Shown: positions 47,701 through 60,109, numbered from the stretch's first letter. The stretch: DNA of 64,000 nucleotides from Phlebotomus papatasi (GCF_024763615.1 NC_077224.1:58476712-58540711), one strand, 5' to 3'. The notes: generated from the sequence alone by a model not told the origin. Made by a program: numbers and translations.

Positions 47701-48459
47701 GACACCAACCATCGTTGTGCTATGCAGCATACTATGGACAAGATCAAGGACCAGGAGCCATGGTTTGGTATTGAGCAGGAGTACACTTTTCTAGACTTTG
47801 ACAATCGTCCTCTAGGATGGCCAGCTCATGGATTTCCCGGACCTCAGGGTCCGTACTACTGTGGTGTTGGTGCTGATCGAGTGATAGCCAGGGACATTGT
47901 TGAGGCTCATGCTGTAGCCTGTATTTATGCTGGAATTGACTTTGCCGGCACCAATGCTGAGGTCATGCCAGCTCAGTGGGAGTATCAAGTTGGACCCAGC
48001 TTGGGTATGAAATGTGCTGATGATCTGTGGGTGTCGCGGTATTTGCTGTGGCGCGTTGCTGAGGACTACGGTGTAGTTGTGACTTTTGATCCTAAACCCA
48101 TGGATGGGCCATGGAATGGAGCTGGAGCCCATACGAACTTCTCCACGCGCGCCATGAGGGAAGATGGAGGACTAAAAGAGATTGAGAAGGCCATTGAGCG
48201 TCTGTCGAAGAAACAGGATCATCATATTCGCTGCTACGATCCCCATGGCGGGAAGGACAATGAGCGTCGACTTATTGGGCGCCTTGAGACATCGTCGATT
48301 AAGAAGTTCTCCTGGGGAGTCGCCGACCGTGGCGTCAGTGTCCGAATTCCACGAGGTGTCGCTGATGCTGGCAAAGGATATTTGGAGGATCGCAGACCTA
48401 GCTCAAATTGCGATCCTTACGCCGTCTGCAATGCCATCCTCGACACTTGCTGTGTCTAA
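41489..48459 (+). CDS. Gs1: Glutamine synthetase, mitochondrial (two coding exons)
   Basis: ATP-dependent condensation of glutamate and ammonia to glutamine (glutamine synthetase family, eukaryotic type II decamer). Exons 41489-41708 and 47480-48459 join in phase at a glycine codon (TGENVRSKTRT), giving 399 residues. Residues 1 to about 35 (MALRVVGLLIRQKVSSLASK...) are rich in Arg/Ser/Ala and lack acids, a mitochondrial presequence as in Drosophila Gs1. Visible family signatures: YDGSSTYQA (about 99), the FGIEQE metal-binding strand (about 169-174), FPGPQGPYYCGVGA, GTNAEVMPAQWE (about 230), NGAGAHTN ATP/glutamate loop (286-293), and RRPSSNCDPYAV near the end. All catalytic blocks are intact. 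The intron is 5.8 kb and full of repeats. Mitochondrial placement is inferred from the leader and the resemblance to fly Gs1. Confidence 0.96.
42002..42220. mobile_element. Hairpin MITE family A, copy 2
   Basis: Ends TAGGGGAAAGTTCTCTTCC / GGGAGAGTACTTTCCCCTA, and the TTCGAACGTTCATGCC arms are the same as at 17117-17335. It has TA flanks and lies inside the glutamine synthetase intron. Confidence 0.9.
42415..42690 (-). mobile_element. Probable non-LTR retrotransposon 3' fragment
   Basis: On the minus strand an open stretch (42670-42434) reads MLLGSPRGLTDPSTTRPKLS and on through ...YLNQKSKWKLW, loosely like the RNase H/C-terminal part of insect I/R1-group LINEs. It ends with CGACACGATTAATAATAATA and an (AAT)n tail. 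The tail matches the SINE at 38093-38370. The LINE call is tentative; the shared tail is seen directly. Confidence 0.45.
42772..42987. mobile_element. Hairpin MITE, GGGCACCACCAAACACGGGG arms
   Basis: TAGGAAAAACTAGGGCACCA at the left; TGGTGCCCCAGTTTCCCCTA at the right. Arms of about 48 bp contain the CACCACCAAACACGGGGTAG repeat. TA flanks. Confidence 0.9.
45531..45782. mobile_element. TGACCAACGCACAATAACTT hairpin plus partial second copy
   Basis: The first unit (45531-45678) folds: AACGCACAATAACTTTT with AAGTATTGTGCGCTGGTCA. A second, half-length unit follows at once (TGCCCAACACACAATAACTC...). Both contain AGTAAACATGTTTT and TCTAGATCT. Confidence 0.75.
46231..46646. repeat. Gs1 intron: Long palindrome, ~200-bp arms
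   Basis: The left arm (46231-46430) and right arm (46459-46646) are near-identical inverted copies (for example GAAAAATTACTT/AAGTAATTTTTC, AATTTTTCAATATGAGAATT) around a ~28-bp loop. An intronic transcript would form long double-stranded RNA. Confidence 0.9.
46826..46937. mobile_element. Short imperfect hairpin element
   Basis: GACTCCTACATATTG at the left and CAATGTGTAGTAGGGGTT at the right, with GGAATTTTTGA/CAAAAATTCC arms between. It is probably related to the GTGTAGAGGCC group. Confidence 0.45.
47147..47397. mobile_element. Two-level hairpin element before the exon 2 acceptor
   Basis: Outer arms ATTAATTGTCGCTTGTGAGC and CTCACTAGCGACAATTAAT; inner arms GAAGTGGACTTGGCCTGCAA and TTGCGGGCCAAGTCTACATT with ~45 bp between. 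It lies about 80 bp from the glutamine synthetase splice acceptor. Confidence 0.8.
47480..48459 (+). CDS. Gs1: Glutamine synthetase coding exon 2
   Basis: After the acceptor CTCTAG it finishes the glycine codon and encodes the rest of the beta-grasp domain and the whole catalytic domain, to a TAA stop. Its codons are richer in G/C than flanking DNA. The open frame on the opposite strand is a shadow. Confidence 0.97.
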
Positions 48460-48865
48460 ATGTTGTTAAGAAGCTCCCAAATTCGTGTTTCTCCATTTTG
48501 GCGCCAAAATTCTAACTCCTTGCAAACTGGTTGTTAAATTCGGTCAAATTAGTAATATCAATGTAACAAGTATATCCTATCTTATATCAATTAAAAACGT
48601 AATTATATCGATGTGACTGGTTGAGACATATTGGAAAAAAATTAGAATTATTTCTTAAACTTTAGTTTGAAGACATATCGATGAAGAAATTGGTGAGACA
48701 AAGTGCTATAACTATATTGATGTTTTATTTAGAGACATTTGTGTAGTTTAAAAATATTACAGTGGGAAGACATTATCTGACGAGGACGAAGAAGAAGTGT
48801 TAGTTATTCAATTGAGTTTATAAGGTAATTTTCTGTATAAAAATAAAATTGTTTCTTGTTCACTA
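48460..48865 (+). terminator. Gs1: Glutamine synthetase 3'UTR and polyadenylation site
   Basis: AATAAA at 48842-48847 is followed by a T/G-rich TTGTTTCTTGTT element, fitting cleavage near 48860. A second AATAAA at about 48927 is an alternative. Confidence 0.6.
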
Positions 48866-49847
48866 AATTTAAACCCAAAAAAAAACTACTTTTCTAAAAA
48901 AGCAAAATGTGCATTTAGGTTTACAAATAAATTTTTTACATTTTAGTTAAGATGCTCGTAAAAATGTATAATGTGATTTTCTCTAAGAAAACCATTACGA
49001 AGATTTAGAAGAAAAAAAACTGAGACACGCGCAAGAAAAAGTAACCGAAAAAAAGGTTTTTGCGTGATGAGAGTGCGGGAAGAAAAATCAAAAAATAGAT
49101 GTGGACTCAAATTTTACTAGTTTAATTCTTTATGATTAAATTTTGTTAATTTAAATGGAAGATATATTTCTGTCATTTCATAAATTGTAAGGTATCAGTA
49201 TTTAGTTTTCTAAAAAAAAAGGACAAAAAATGTTGAATCGAATAGGAATTATATAAAAAAACAGCTCTTTGTTAGACTAAAAAAAATATAAAGAATCAAG
49301 ATGATGTGCAAAAAATCTTTGTCTATAAGTTAAATATATATTTTGTAAATATAGCTTCATGTCTTTTATAGTCCCTCTTTTGGAATACTTTGCTCTGCTT
49401 AACTTTATGACTCTCGCAGATTTAAGAAGAGAATCTGACAAAATTCAGCTTCCAAATGCTTCAAATTGTAAATTATCGACGAGTCGGATGAATCAATCGA
49501 GTGAGAAGGTGAGGAAAACTTAACCGTTTATTTACATTTCAAAATCATTTTTTCTATCTGAGATAAATAAGTTTTCTTTCAAGGGTTTATCAAAATTTCA
49601 AAACTTCAAAATATTCGTTTTTCAGGACTAGAAAGTCACATCCACGTTGCATAATATAAAAAAGGTCTCTATTATAACATATGCTAAACTTCAAAGAAAT
49701 TCATTGCCAAAATTGAACATCCGGCTAAAGACTTCTTTCATCGATAACACATGGTAAGTGTAGAAAAAATTTAACGAATATCTAATTATCAAATAGGTTA
49801 GGTGTGATTCCTTCATAATCATTTACATTCTGTTAAAATTTTAATAG

Positions 49848-50740
49848 TAGGGGAGACTGGGGCAAAAAGTCACAAAACGGATATTTTATTTTTTTACAAG
49901 CTACTCGAGGGCTTCAAAAATTTCTAATTAGCGCAGTTTTATAGGAAATTTATCACTCTATAACTTTGTGAAAGTAATATTCCTCTATTTTGTAAGGAAA
50001 TACGTTTATCGAGCCGATTTCTAAAAGGTAATTTTATGACAATTCTCAAAAATGCTGGGGCAAATAGTACCAGACATGGGGTATTATGATATTTTGATTC
50101 GCTGCATTACGGGCTTCCGTAAATTTGAAAAAATGCCTAGATGACATATTTTCATAGAAAATTTATTCATCTACACCTTTGTAAAACACCGTTTTCTCTG
50201 CGAGAAAAGTGAGAAAACGAGAAAAGCGCTTTTCAAGCTATTTTAGAAAAAAAAAAAAAAACAAAAGACTGCAAATCGTTTGACCAATGCAAACAACAAA
50301 CACCGAGACATGATAATGACGTTTCTTTTCGCCGTGAGACATCAGAAATTGCTTCGCTTTTTGTTACTTTTTGCTCCATACCTTTTGTTACCTTTTACCC
50401 CAAGTGGCCATTTTTAATAAAAAGATTTCTGGAGAAAAGAACTTTTGTGAAATTTTAAAATAGAAAGCGGATTCGTATTCAAAAAATCCAAATTATTTAG
50501 AAAATATTCACCAGTGCATCAATTTTTGAAAATAAATAGGTAATATTTTTTATCTTCTGCAAGAAAAATATTTCGAAAATTTGCAAGAAAAATATTGTTC
50601 GAATTCTAAGAAATTTACGACATTGAAGAAGGTCTATGGAGGCTATCCATAGAAAAAAATTGAGCCGCTGTCTTTTTTACTTTGAAAGATATTGAATTTT
50701 GAATTTTTCGATTTGTGACTTTTTGCCCCAGTCTCCCATA
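49848..50740. mobile_element. TAGGGGAGACTGGGGCAAAA element, 0.9 kb
   Basis: The left end continues AGTCACAAA; the right end TTTGTGACTTTTTGCCCCAG + TCTCCCATA is its complement. Internal GCTGGGGCAAATAGTACCAG is also found at 63827. No transposase. Confidence 0.85.
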
Positions 50741-51621
50741 CCTTTGTGTATGAATTCCACAATTTTGAAAAAACCAATATTTGCAATATCTCTAAAGTTT
50801 TTTTTTTTTGAATTAATTGAAATCTTACTGTGCAAACTCAAAGAGAGAGCAGTTTATAAAAAATCTGCTTTTTTTTTTTCAACTTATCATGGGCCTGGAG
50901 TTTGAACGGTAAGAGATATCAGCTTCTGGTGTTTGGTGACCCCTAGGCAAAAAAATTATTTTTGGTTTATTTCCAAAAGAGTCCTATCAATTTCTATTAT
51001 GTTTGGCTTCGGATAGCAATGTAGTCCTACAGCTCATAGTACCCCCACCTTCCCCTATGACCTAAACAAATCACCATCTTGAATTTTTGATGGTCATAGT
51101 TTAAACAGTATAGAAGACAGGGGCCTCTCGACTTATCATTTTTCCATACGTTTTTGCATAGAGGCACTGAAGACTATTGGCAAGTTTTTTCCTAAAGAGA
51201 ATTGACTAATCAGTCTAATATATTTCGAAATCGTGCGTTAAAAGCTATTTAAAAATACATATTTCATAATGTTCGCCGAAATATTACAAGAACTACGAGC
51301 AAATTTGTTTATGTCGCGGTGCATTATCTGCAAAAATTTTACAAGGAAAAGTGAAAAATAGCTTCACTTATTATTAGGCTTGATGGGCCCCTGCTAGAAG
51401 GTCTATTTTTCGACCTAATTTGTCCAAATTTAGATTTTTTGGAAAGGTCTTAAAATCGGTATAATGATTTGGTAAAATATTCGTAAAATGACTTATCTTT
51501 CTGGTATATACATTTTTTATTTATCCGTATGCTTTTAACTCATGTCACAACATTCTGAAATACGTACTTCTTTACGAATTTTCGATTTTGAAATGTTTTT
51601 ATGGTTTCTTAATCAATTTAG

Positions 51622-51745
51622 TCGGTGGTAAATCACTAAGCACCACAAAAGGATGCGAAAAAGTACTTCACAGGGATCCCGGGAAGCTTTATCTCGGGAG
51701 TTCGAGCATTCTGCAAGGCTGGGACGCTTTGCCCCTCCTTTTTTA
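51622..51745. repeat. SINE-like fragment (GAGTTCGAGCATTCTGCAAG)
   Basis: A B-box-like stretch and CTTTGCCCCTCCTTTTTT match 39700-39772. It lies directly before the TTAA element at 51756. Confidence 0.45.
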
Positions 51746-51755
51746 ATAGACTTTA

Positions 51756-51996
51756 TTAACACTAAACCTACCGAAAGTTTTTAGTCGTTTTTTCGATTAA
51801 ATGACAAACCGCAGTAGGGTAGGATATTCAACAAATTTTCTTGGAAAAGAGGTAAAAATTAAAATTTAAACACTGAAAAATATATTACATGCATATTTTA
51901 AGAAATTCACAAAGTTTGATAGTGATATTGTCCATTTAAATATGTTTTAATCTTAAACCGGTCAATTTGACCGGGGCTTGGTAGATTTAGTGTTAA
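51756..51996. mobile_element. piggyBac-type MITE, TTAA-flanked, copy 2
   Basis: TTAACACTAAACCTACCGA at the left and CTTGGTAGATTTAGTGTTAA at the right. The interior (ATATATTACATGCATATTTT) matches copy 1 at 34511-34759. Confidence 0.85.
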
Positions 51997-52239
51997 AAAA
52001 GATATTTTTGAAAAATATAGACAGTTGCTAAAATTGTGAAAAGGCGTAAATTTTATTGAAGTGTTATTGCAAGCTCAATCAAGATTTTATTTGTTAAAAG
52101 AGTAAAAATAGCATGACAGTTAGTTGTTAAATTTTCCAAAAGTGTAAATTGATATTTAAATTATAAAAAAATAGAATTCTATAAAATTAAACAGCAAAGA
52201 AATTTCTATAATAAGCTTTGTAGAATATGGTTTTAAATA

Positions 52240-52457
52240 AAGGAACCTGAGGCAGTAGTAATCATGGGGCAGTTATAAACTGTTTGATTTTTAAATTAGA
52301 TTATTAAATTTCAGATGATGAGACCTATGTAAATTCATAGATATTATCGGAATGCTTGTCCACTTAAGAAATTGTCGACATAAGGCCACGTAGTGCAGAC
52401 ATAAAAACCATTGTTTACAACTACCCTATATTCAGTACTTCCCCAATTTCCCCTAAA
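52240..52457. mobile_element. Probable TIR element with GGGGCAGTTATAAAC left end
   Basis: The right end TTTACAACTACC...CTTCCCCAATTTCCCCTA is an imperfect complement of ATGGGGCAGTTATAAACTG. The left terminus is not sharply defined. Confidence 0.4.
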
Positions 52458-53917
52458 AAGTTGTACATCATTGAAAGAGACGTAGCTCAAAACTGTTGCT
52501 CACTTCTAAGAGAGTTAAAAATTGAAAGAAAAGATTTAAAAGTCTTAATTAATTTATAAGAATATCTGGTAATATATTTTTCAAAGAAAAATCCTTGATT
52601 TTCTCTCCAACTCGACTTTCTTTAGCACACAATTTAACAGAGTCTCCCAACACTCGTTATCTCTCATCGTCTGCTTTTTTAGTTCACCTTCTTCTGTTAT
52701 CTAATCACAGATTGGAGCGAACAACGACATACGGTTAGCTTCTCTAACAGCTGATTTGATTTTTTTCTACTATCTCTCTTCAATCACAAAATTGAAATTT
52801 CAATTTTGCAGTCCATGAAAATCATCCTAAAAATTATCTGATGAGATATAGAGGACTATTTTTGGTGCAACGAGTGAATTTGCCGTGTAAACAACATCTC
52901 TGTGAGTGGCATTTTCATATATTGATTGACAATGAAATGCTGCACGTGGCAATAAATATGCGAAAATGCAATTGAGATTGTGTCAATAAAATACCAGGAT
53001 TGTTGACTATTGCTATCAAGAGCGGATGCACCAACAAGTCCAACAAGGCACCTTATCGACAAGCAAAGCCCCATGAGACTTCTTATTGCAGAGTGTCGTT
53101 AACCAGCCCAGAGACTTTCAGAATTGGATTCTAAAGAGCATTTCACTTTTGAGTTAAACCTCACTTGTCTCGTTCATTTTATCATTTTCGGTGTGTCTCC
53201 TACAGCGTAATTTGTCATAAGAAATATTTTCCATAAACGCGCGAACACGCGTCCAAATAGTGATACTCTCACTTTTACATTATAAACCAAACCATTATGC
53301 TATGGTCACATGAAAAGTTCGTTGCCTTTTTGAGTGTTTGCATCAATTGACCTCATGAAGCTGTAAAAATTCAAGTAGCTGTTGAAACCAGTTCAAAAAA
53401 CCAATAAAAGATTAAGATATGAGCATTTAACAACTCTTAAATTCATCATCAACGTCTTAATTACTGTTATTTTAAGAAAGCTAGAATTCTTTGATAACCA
53501 CTTGGGTCAAAAATGCAGTCGCATTTAGTAAAAAAAAAATTTGCTTCTTATATGAAGTTTTTAAATTAGAAAGACTGGAGTATGCTGCAAGGTACAATGG
53601 GGTAATGTTGAACAGAATTTAAATTTTATCTATAAAAATTACCCACTGTTTCAGATGGATCAAAGAAAAAAACCACTAAGAAGTACAAGTTTCTTTGGTC
53701 TTCTTTTTCTTTTTGCTCATTTGAAATAATAATAAGGCAATCTCAAAATTTAAACTATAAGGTTCTGTTCAAAATTAGCTCAGTGTACCCTACTGGGTAT
53801 TGCTATTATCTACTTAGATAATCAAGATTTCGGGTAGGATGAAAATGGCCATGAAAATCCTTCAAGACTAAAGATCAAAGATTATCTCAAAGGTCTCACT
53901 ATCTTTCATAAATTAGG

Positions 53918-54060
53918 AGAGGCAGAGGCAGAATTAGCCAGCAAATGAAATTTTTCTTTACTCATAATGTATGAAAAACTTCTTTAAATTAGACTGATAA
54001 GTATTTCAGTGGACAGCAAGGCAGCTATAATTACTCTGAATAAATAGAAATTTGCTCAAT
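53918..54060. mobile_element. Diverged left end, TAGGAGAGGCAGAGGCAGAA
   Basis: It is collinear with 20691-20790 (AAATTTTTCTTTNNTNATNATNTATGAAAA, then ACTGATAAGTATTTCA). The partner end is not established; CTAATTTAGCCCGCTCTCCTC near 58430 is a candidate. Confidence 0.45.
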
Positions 54061-54771
54061 TAAATCTTTATAGGAAAAACTATAACACCCCACTATCTAA
54101 TGATTTTTTACCACAATTCTCAGTCTCAGAGAAATTCTTGATTAACACGTCTCTTTAAATTATTTAAATTACTTGTGAAAAATAGCTCGATAGAGATGGA
54201 AATACATTTTGTTAATCTTTTCTCAGCTCGTGGAAAGTCATTCAAAGTTTTTGCTCAAATGGCGGACGGATCTGTAATCAAAGAGAGAGATCATGAAACA
54301 TTTTTGGATCAAGTTGGGCATTCTATGTTAACTAAGTAACATAACATTAGATCTTTAGAATATTGAGGTACTAATGTACTTCCTTAAAATCGCATTTCCC
54401 TGACTGAGAGTTGTCTTCATAATTTCAGTTAAAATTCTTCTACTTTAGCAGTTCGCCTTCAACTGATTGCTTTATTGGTGATTAATTCAACTTACTTGAA
54501 TCTTTATAGTTTTCTTTCCAGAAGTATACGCTTAAGTGTTGATCTCCTTAAAAGTATTGAATTGAAGAAATTTTCAAAGTATCGCTGTATGCTTTTAATT
54601 AGTTTTCAGTTTTAATGAAACAAAAATCATTGTCATCCAACTGGTTCAATGAAAAGTATTCATTTTTGTTATAATTTCATCGAAAGAATTCTTAGTGAAC
54701 CTTTTATTTTACTAAAGATGTATTAAAGAGGTTTTAATTACATCTAATGCACTCCTTTTAATTTCAAGAAT

Positions 54772-56056
54772 TAGGGGAGATCAGGGAGGTTTGAGACACT
54801 TTTTCAAGTTTTGACTTTGAGACAGTATTCCAAAAAATCACTATAGTGTATTATAATTTTATGCAGTCTATAGGACACTTATGGGTATTGACTTTATAAA
54901 AAGTATTCGATAGAACTTGGAAAACAACTGAGTTTTCTTGGAGAAGATAAAACATTTAACTTGACGCTTTGTCCCAAACCTCCTCGATTTGGGGCAGTAT
55001 GGGACGCAAAAATGAATGTTTGGGACGCATTTTTTCTCGCATAATTTGAATTATTGGAGCATATTAATTAATTTTAAATGCTAGATTAAAAACAACAGAA
55101 ATAAAAATGTTTAATCTTTTATTTGATACTTAGAAATTAATATCAATCTCATTTGTACAGTAGAGTCATCTATTGTCAATAAGTTATTTAAAATGTTTTC
55201 TTTTTATTTGCCATCCTATCTTTCTTTGCTTTTTTATTCTAAATATTAGACTCATTGTCATCAAATTCCTCAGGCGAGTAGATTCTTTTGACACTTTTAG
55301 TTGTGAACTCATTGACGGATTCCTGTTTGATTTTACGACAAGTGCGTGGTAACTCTTTTTCCTTATTTATCTAGATGAGCTCTTGCCTTGCCTTTTCTGA
55401 GAAACTTGTGAGAATTGTACAAGATATTTTTTTGACAAAATAATTTTCAACAGGATTGCACAAAGGTCGAATATCCTCATGAGAAGAAATTATTGATTGC
55501 TAAGACATTAATGGTTTAATTGTCGCTGTCGACAACTGCTCAACTGTTAAAGTTAGCACAAGAGGGAGATTTCCAGTAGAAATTGCGAATTCATCTCTAT
55601 TTTGACAGAAACGCTTTGTGCGCCACTTGCAATCCTGTCAAAAATCAACGTCCCATTCATCCCCGTTTAGGTGTCCCAAACATCCTCGCATGTAGTTTTA
55701 GTATTTAAAATATTTAAGTAAAAAACAAGAGTGTATAATTTCTGAAACTTTTATAAAAATATGTTCCCAGATTACACTGCTATTTAGTACGATAAAAAAG
55801 TTTTGATTTATATATAGATAAAATACAAAGAGGAAAATTGAGACATCAAAAATATATTATTTTTATCAATTTTAAAAAAAAGACTATTTTTTATATAATT
55901 TACACAATAAAACTGATGTTATGCATTCTTTTAGTCAATATACATCTTAATATTGCCTATGATTAAGTAGTGGTTAAATCCCATTTATTTCAATAATTAC
56001 TGAAAAATCGCCTCGTCCCATACTACCCCTGTCCCAAACCTCCCCGGTGTCCCCTA
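54772..56056. mobile_element. TAGGGGAGATCAGGGAGGTT element, 1.3 kb
   Basis: The left end continues TGAGACAC; the right end GTCCCAAACCTCCCCGGTGT + CCCCTA is its imperfect complement, with TA flanks. Internal TTTGGGACGC and GTCCCAAACAT blocks repeat. The interior has no intact transposase. A broken copy is at 34388. Confidence 0.85.
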
Positions 56057-57484
56057 TAATATTTTTATTAATTTATTTAAAATATTTATTGATATGCAGC
56101 CAATCACAACATAAAAGTGACAAAGATCGTTTTCAATCTATCGGTAGATGTTTACCACCTCAAATGGATCTCATAATCTGGTAGAGAACATTCGCACCAA
56201 CCCACGCATGTAACTTTGACTGGCAAACACGCTTTCATTCCTAGAGGAACGAAAAGATTAGGCGCGAAAACGCGTCATCAGTGCCTCCTCACTATTTGGG
56301 TCACGACACATTTCAATTCTTTGTATCCACTTGAGAATTTCGCTCCACTTTTTCCCCACTTCAGATGGCAAATAAAATTGAAAAACGTTTTTGCTGAATA
56401 ATTCGCAATCTCATCTGTACGAGAATCCCATTGAGAAGTTCAATAACGATAAAGTGAGTTCGAAAAATCGTCTCTGTCCCAGAGGCCACAAGAACAATGC
56501 TATCGTAAAAGATGTGCGAAAGAAATTTATGGCCATATCACAAGTATGTGGCCAATTTCACTGACTTCCTTGAGACTTTTTGCCCCAAAACACAAAGTCT
56601 GATGACTTTGTAAAGATACGGGATTGCTAAAACCGGTTCAACATGAATCACTTTATTCACCGGGGTTAATTTTTTTCGAACTCTGCCGCTAATTATATCC
56701 CTAATTAATTGCCGATGACTTTTTTGTAGACTGTGTGAACTTGTGAGCAATTTCGTGATACATCATTCGGCAGTGGAGTGATTTTTTTTTCTGTGTGGCG
56801 TAGTAAAAGTTTAATTTTATTATTTTTTATACTGTGCACTTTGGAACACCACATCTTTACGATTACAGTCTTATCGGTTGAGCTTTAATTTCTCCTTTTG
56901 TATCTGGCGAGACGAAATAGGAAATTGTGTTGGTTCATTAAACAATGATAGTAGTGTGTCTAATTATTTCGCATCTCTATTGAATTTTACAACGCAGAGC
57001 ACTCGCAAAAATCTCATCCGGACATTTAATGGCATTTTTACACATGGAGCATGAATTGTACATGTTTTCAGCTCGTGACTGTTGAAAATTGTGAATATTC
57101 TCAATACGAGAGAGAGGTGAGTGGCAAGGGAATACCATTATAACTCATTAATATCATTTTTCGGCATTTTTTCCCCAAACACATTTTTTCAAGCTCTAAC
57201 CAGACAGACACTGAGAGAAATTGTAGGACACCTTGACCGTGAAAATAAGAAAATGATCAGCCAAGACATATTCCAGATAGTTGCTGAAAAAAACATTATA
57301 AAAAAATATAGCGAAAGTGCTCATAATTTGAGACAAGGTTCTTATAAGCATCAATGTCCTAAGTTTGAAGTAAAATATTTTCAATATAAATTGAAGATAT
57401 TTTTACACTCTTTTCAGAAATGTTGTTTAGAAACTTGACAAGCTGTTTATCGTCCTTGTGTATTCCTAAACTTAATCTCAATAA

Positions 57485-57845
57485 GCGGAGGCAGCCAAAA
57501 TCCCGAATGCCAAAATCCCGAAATGATCAAAATCCCGAAAGTCAAAATTCCGGAAACCAAAATCCCGAATGTTCAAAATTCTGAAAGGGGTGAAATTATG
57601 TAGAGAATACTGTGTAGAATAATTTCCCAAGACACAGAAAATTTCCCTTCGGCTCCAGCAAGCGCGGGTGCATCGTGGGAGCATGTGTGACACTTTTAAG
57701 AATCCGGGATTTTGGCATTCGGGATTTTGGCCCATTGGGAATTTTGGCTTTCGGGATTTTGGCGTCCTGGATTTTGCCTTTCGGGATTTTGGCTTTCGGG
57801 ATTTTGGCGTCCGGGATTTTGCTCTCGGGATTTTGACCAGGATCC
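57485..57845. repeat. Inverted minisatellite with CGGGATTTTGGC units
   Basis: The left block (57485-57590) carries about seven units of CCAAAATCCCGAA. The right block (57705-57840) carries about ten units of the complement, TTCGGGATTTTGGC. A unique centre of about 115 bp separates them. The same unit and the end GGCAGCC/GGCTGCCTCCG recur at 13636-13722. Long open frames here (LysSerArg repeats) are products of the repeat. Confidence 0.9.
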
Positions 57846-60109
57846 TCAATAAGTTTTAAAATGAATAAATATGTAGAGATGAATTTGACTATAATTTTGG
57901 ATACCTTGCGTGTAATTTTGGACACTGCTTGTAATTTTAGACAGCTAATCTGCCTCAATAGGATTACCATTGTTTTCAACTTCAAGAACCTATCTTACCA
58001 AGTTCTCTTCCTGTTTATGAGAAAGAACCGTAGAATATCGCGGATTTGCGCATTCCCGAGCCTTCCCGGGGACCTTTTAAGGCATTTCTTACTATATCTC
58101 GTTCGTACAGATGTTACTCATTTTTTAGGATTAAAAATTTATTTATATGAATCAGTTTTTTCGCATCTTAGTTACTAAATCCACTTAGAACATACAACAT
58201 CAGAATTCCTTTATTCGAAACTGCAGGGTATTTTAATATTTTATTATATTTAAAAGGGACAATATTTCTGAATTTATGTGAATTTATATAAAAGAATATT
58301 GTTAAGCTCTCTAATCAAAATAGATACACATCCCTCTATTCACTGAAATGTCTATCATTATTCATATTCAAAGTGTTTTATTTAAAAAAAAAAATAAATT
58401 AACGTAAAAAGATAATTCTATTTACATGCTAATTTAGCCCGCTCTCCTCTATTTGAAAAATGAAAAGAAATTGATTGGAAAATTTCACAGTGAATATTAA
58501 ACGGCCTTGCCTCTTAACACAATGTTAAACCTGAAAGAAATTCAAGTAAAATTTTCAAATGTGGGCCAATTCAAAGGATGTATGTGAGAAATTTCAGTTT
58601 CGTGAACAACCTTGAATTTTTCTCAGTGTTATGAATGATGATGATGCAACAAGTGCTTCAACAAGTTTTTGCCCTCAGGAACGTTTTGAACCCGAATTTC
58701 TCTGGTCTTGTTGATCTTCTAAGCCCCTTTGAAAAATTCCCATCCACTCAAACAACTTCAAGAGGTTCTTTGTCCACCTCCAGTGGAATCACAGCAAGAT
58801 CAACACGTGAGATTTTCCTCCATTCAAAACACCTCATCTCAACCAGACGATGTCCAAGTCAAAGATGCCTAAAAATAAGCACCACTGATAATTTGTTCAC
58901 GTAATAACCATCACTTTTAAAAACTTCATGTCTAATTTCGGCTCCAATTGCCAAATCCTGATGTTCATCCGTTTTTCTTTTTTGCCTGAAGAATTCACTC
59001 GTCAATGGGTTCGATCTTCGGTCAAAAGAGACATAATGTTGTGAAAAACAACCACAAATGATCGAAAATACACCTCGGACTATCGTCAGTTTTCCTGCAA
59101 AAGCGCTATTTTCACAAACATGCTGTCTAGTTGGGTGTTATGAAATCCAAAATATATGCCTCAACTTCAAGTTCATATTGCAAAATTCCATTGATATTTC
59201 TCACTTTCTTTGTCTCGTTTTCGTGCCACTAAATTGCGCGCACAAATAAACAGTCTCACGCGATCTCGGTGTGATCGTATGAACTCCATTCAAGCCATGC
59301 TGCAAAATTATTTTAATTTTATTTATGTTTTCTTTCAAATTTGCATTATGAGCTATACAAAGTATCAGACTTGACTTTGTAGATAGGAAAATATCTTTAA
59401 AACCGCACACAATAAGGCTTTCATTGCAAACAGAGTGCTTTACTGGTTTTGTATAAAAGAATAGTACAACTTCATAAATCATGGAAAATTATAAAGAGTT
59501 CCGCTTATAAACTCGTCTAGGAAAAGTTTTTTCAACAAACTGCAGAATAACTAATTTTTATGTACTTTGCTGTTATTGTATGAAGACAATAAAACTTAAT
59601 TTGTATATACTGAAAATGAGAAATCAATTACGAATTATAGTTTTCTCACGCTGCTCTTTGGTCCTTACTTTTAAAGTATATTGGGCCACTATCCTAGCAT
59701 GATAATTTATTTATATAAATTTAAAAAAAACAAAAATATTTTGGTAATATTCAAAAACGATGTTATTACCGTTGAACCTTACAATTTTTTTATCCTTTTT
59801 TATTAATTTATAAAATGACTAAAGCCAAACGGTAGAAGATATTAACTTCCGGTTTCCAATGTACCATTTAATTGAATAGTGAATTTCCAAATATTTCATT
59901 CTCCAAACCCCTCTCCGCTACTCCTCCAGAATACAAACCTATATTTATGCAGTTACTATTTTATTTAGTAAGTCGGCACTTATTAGCTGAGATTCTTTAT
60001 CTTTTATTAGCCTAAAAAAACTAAGCAATGCAAATACTTTGTAGAAGTATTTCAAACCTTGAATTTGATTTTTTTTATTTATATTATCTATTTTGATGCA
60101 CTCATTGGG

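Noticed and set aside
47476..48469. Minus-strand and frame-shifted frames over glutamine synthetase exon 2
   Set aside because: They are shadows of the real coding exon.
52856..53074. 72-codon minus-strand frame
   Set aside because: No recognisable family or neighbouring exon.
57478..57985. Open frames of 123 and 129 codons with Lys-Ser-Arg repeats
   Set aside because: They are translations of the CGGGATTTTGGC minisatellite, not proteins.
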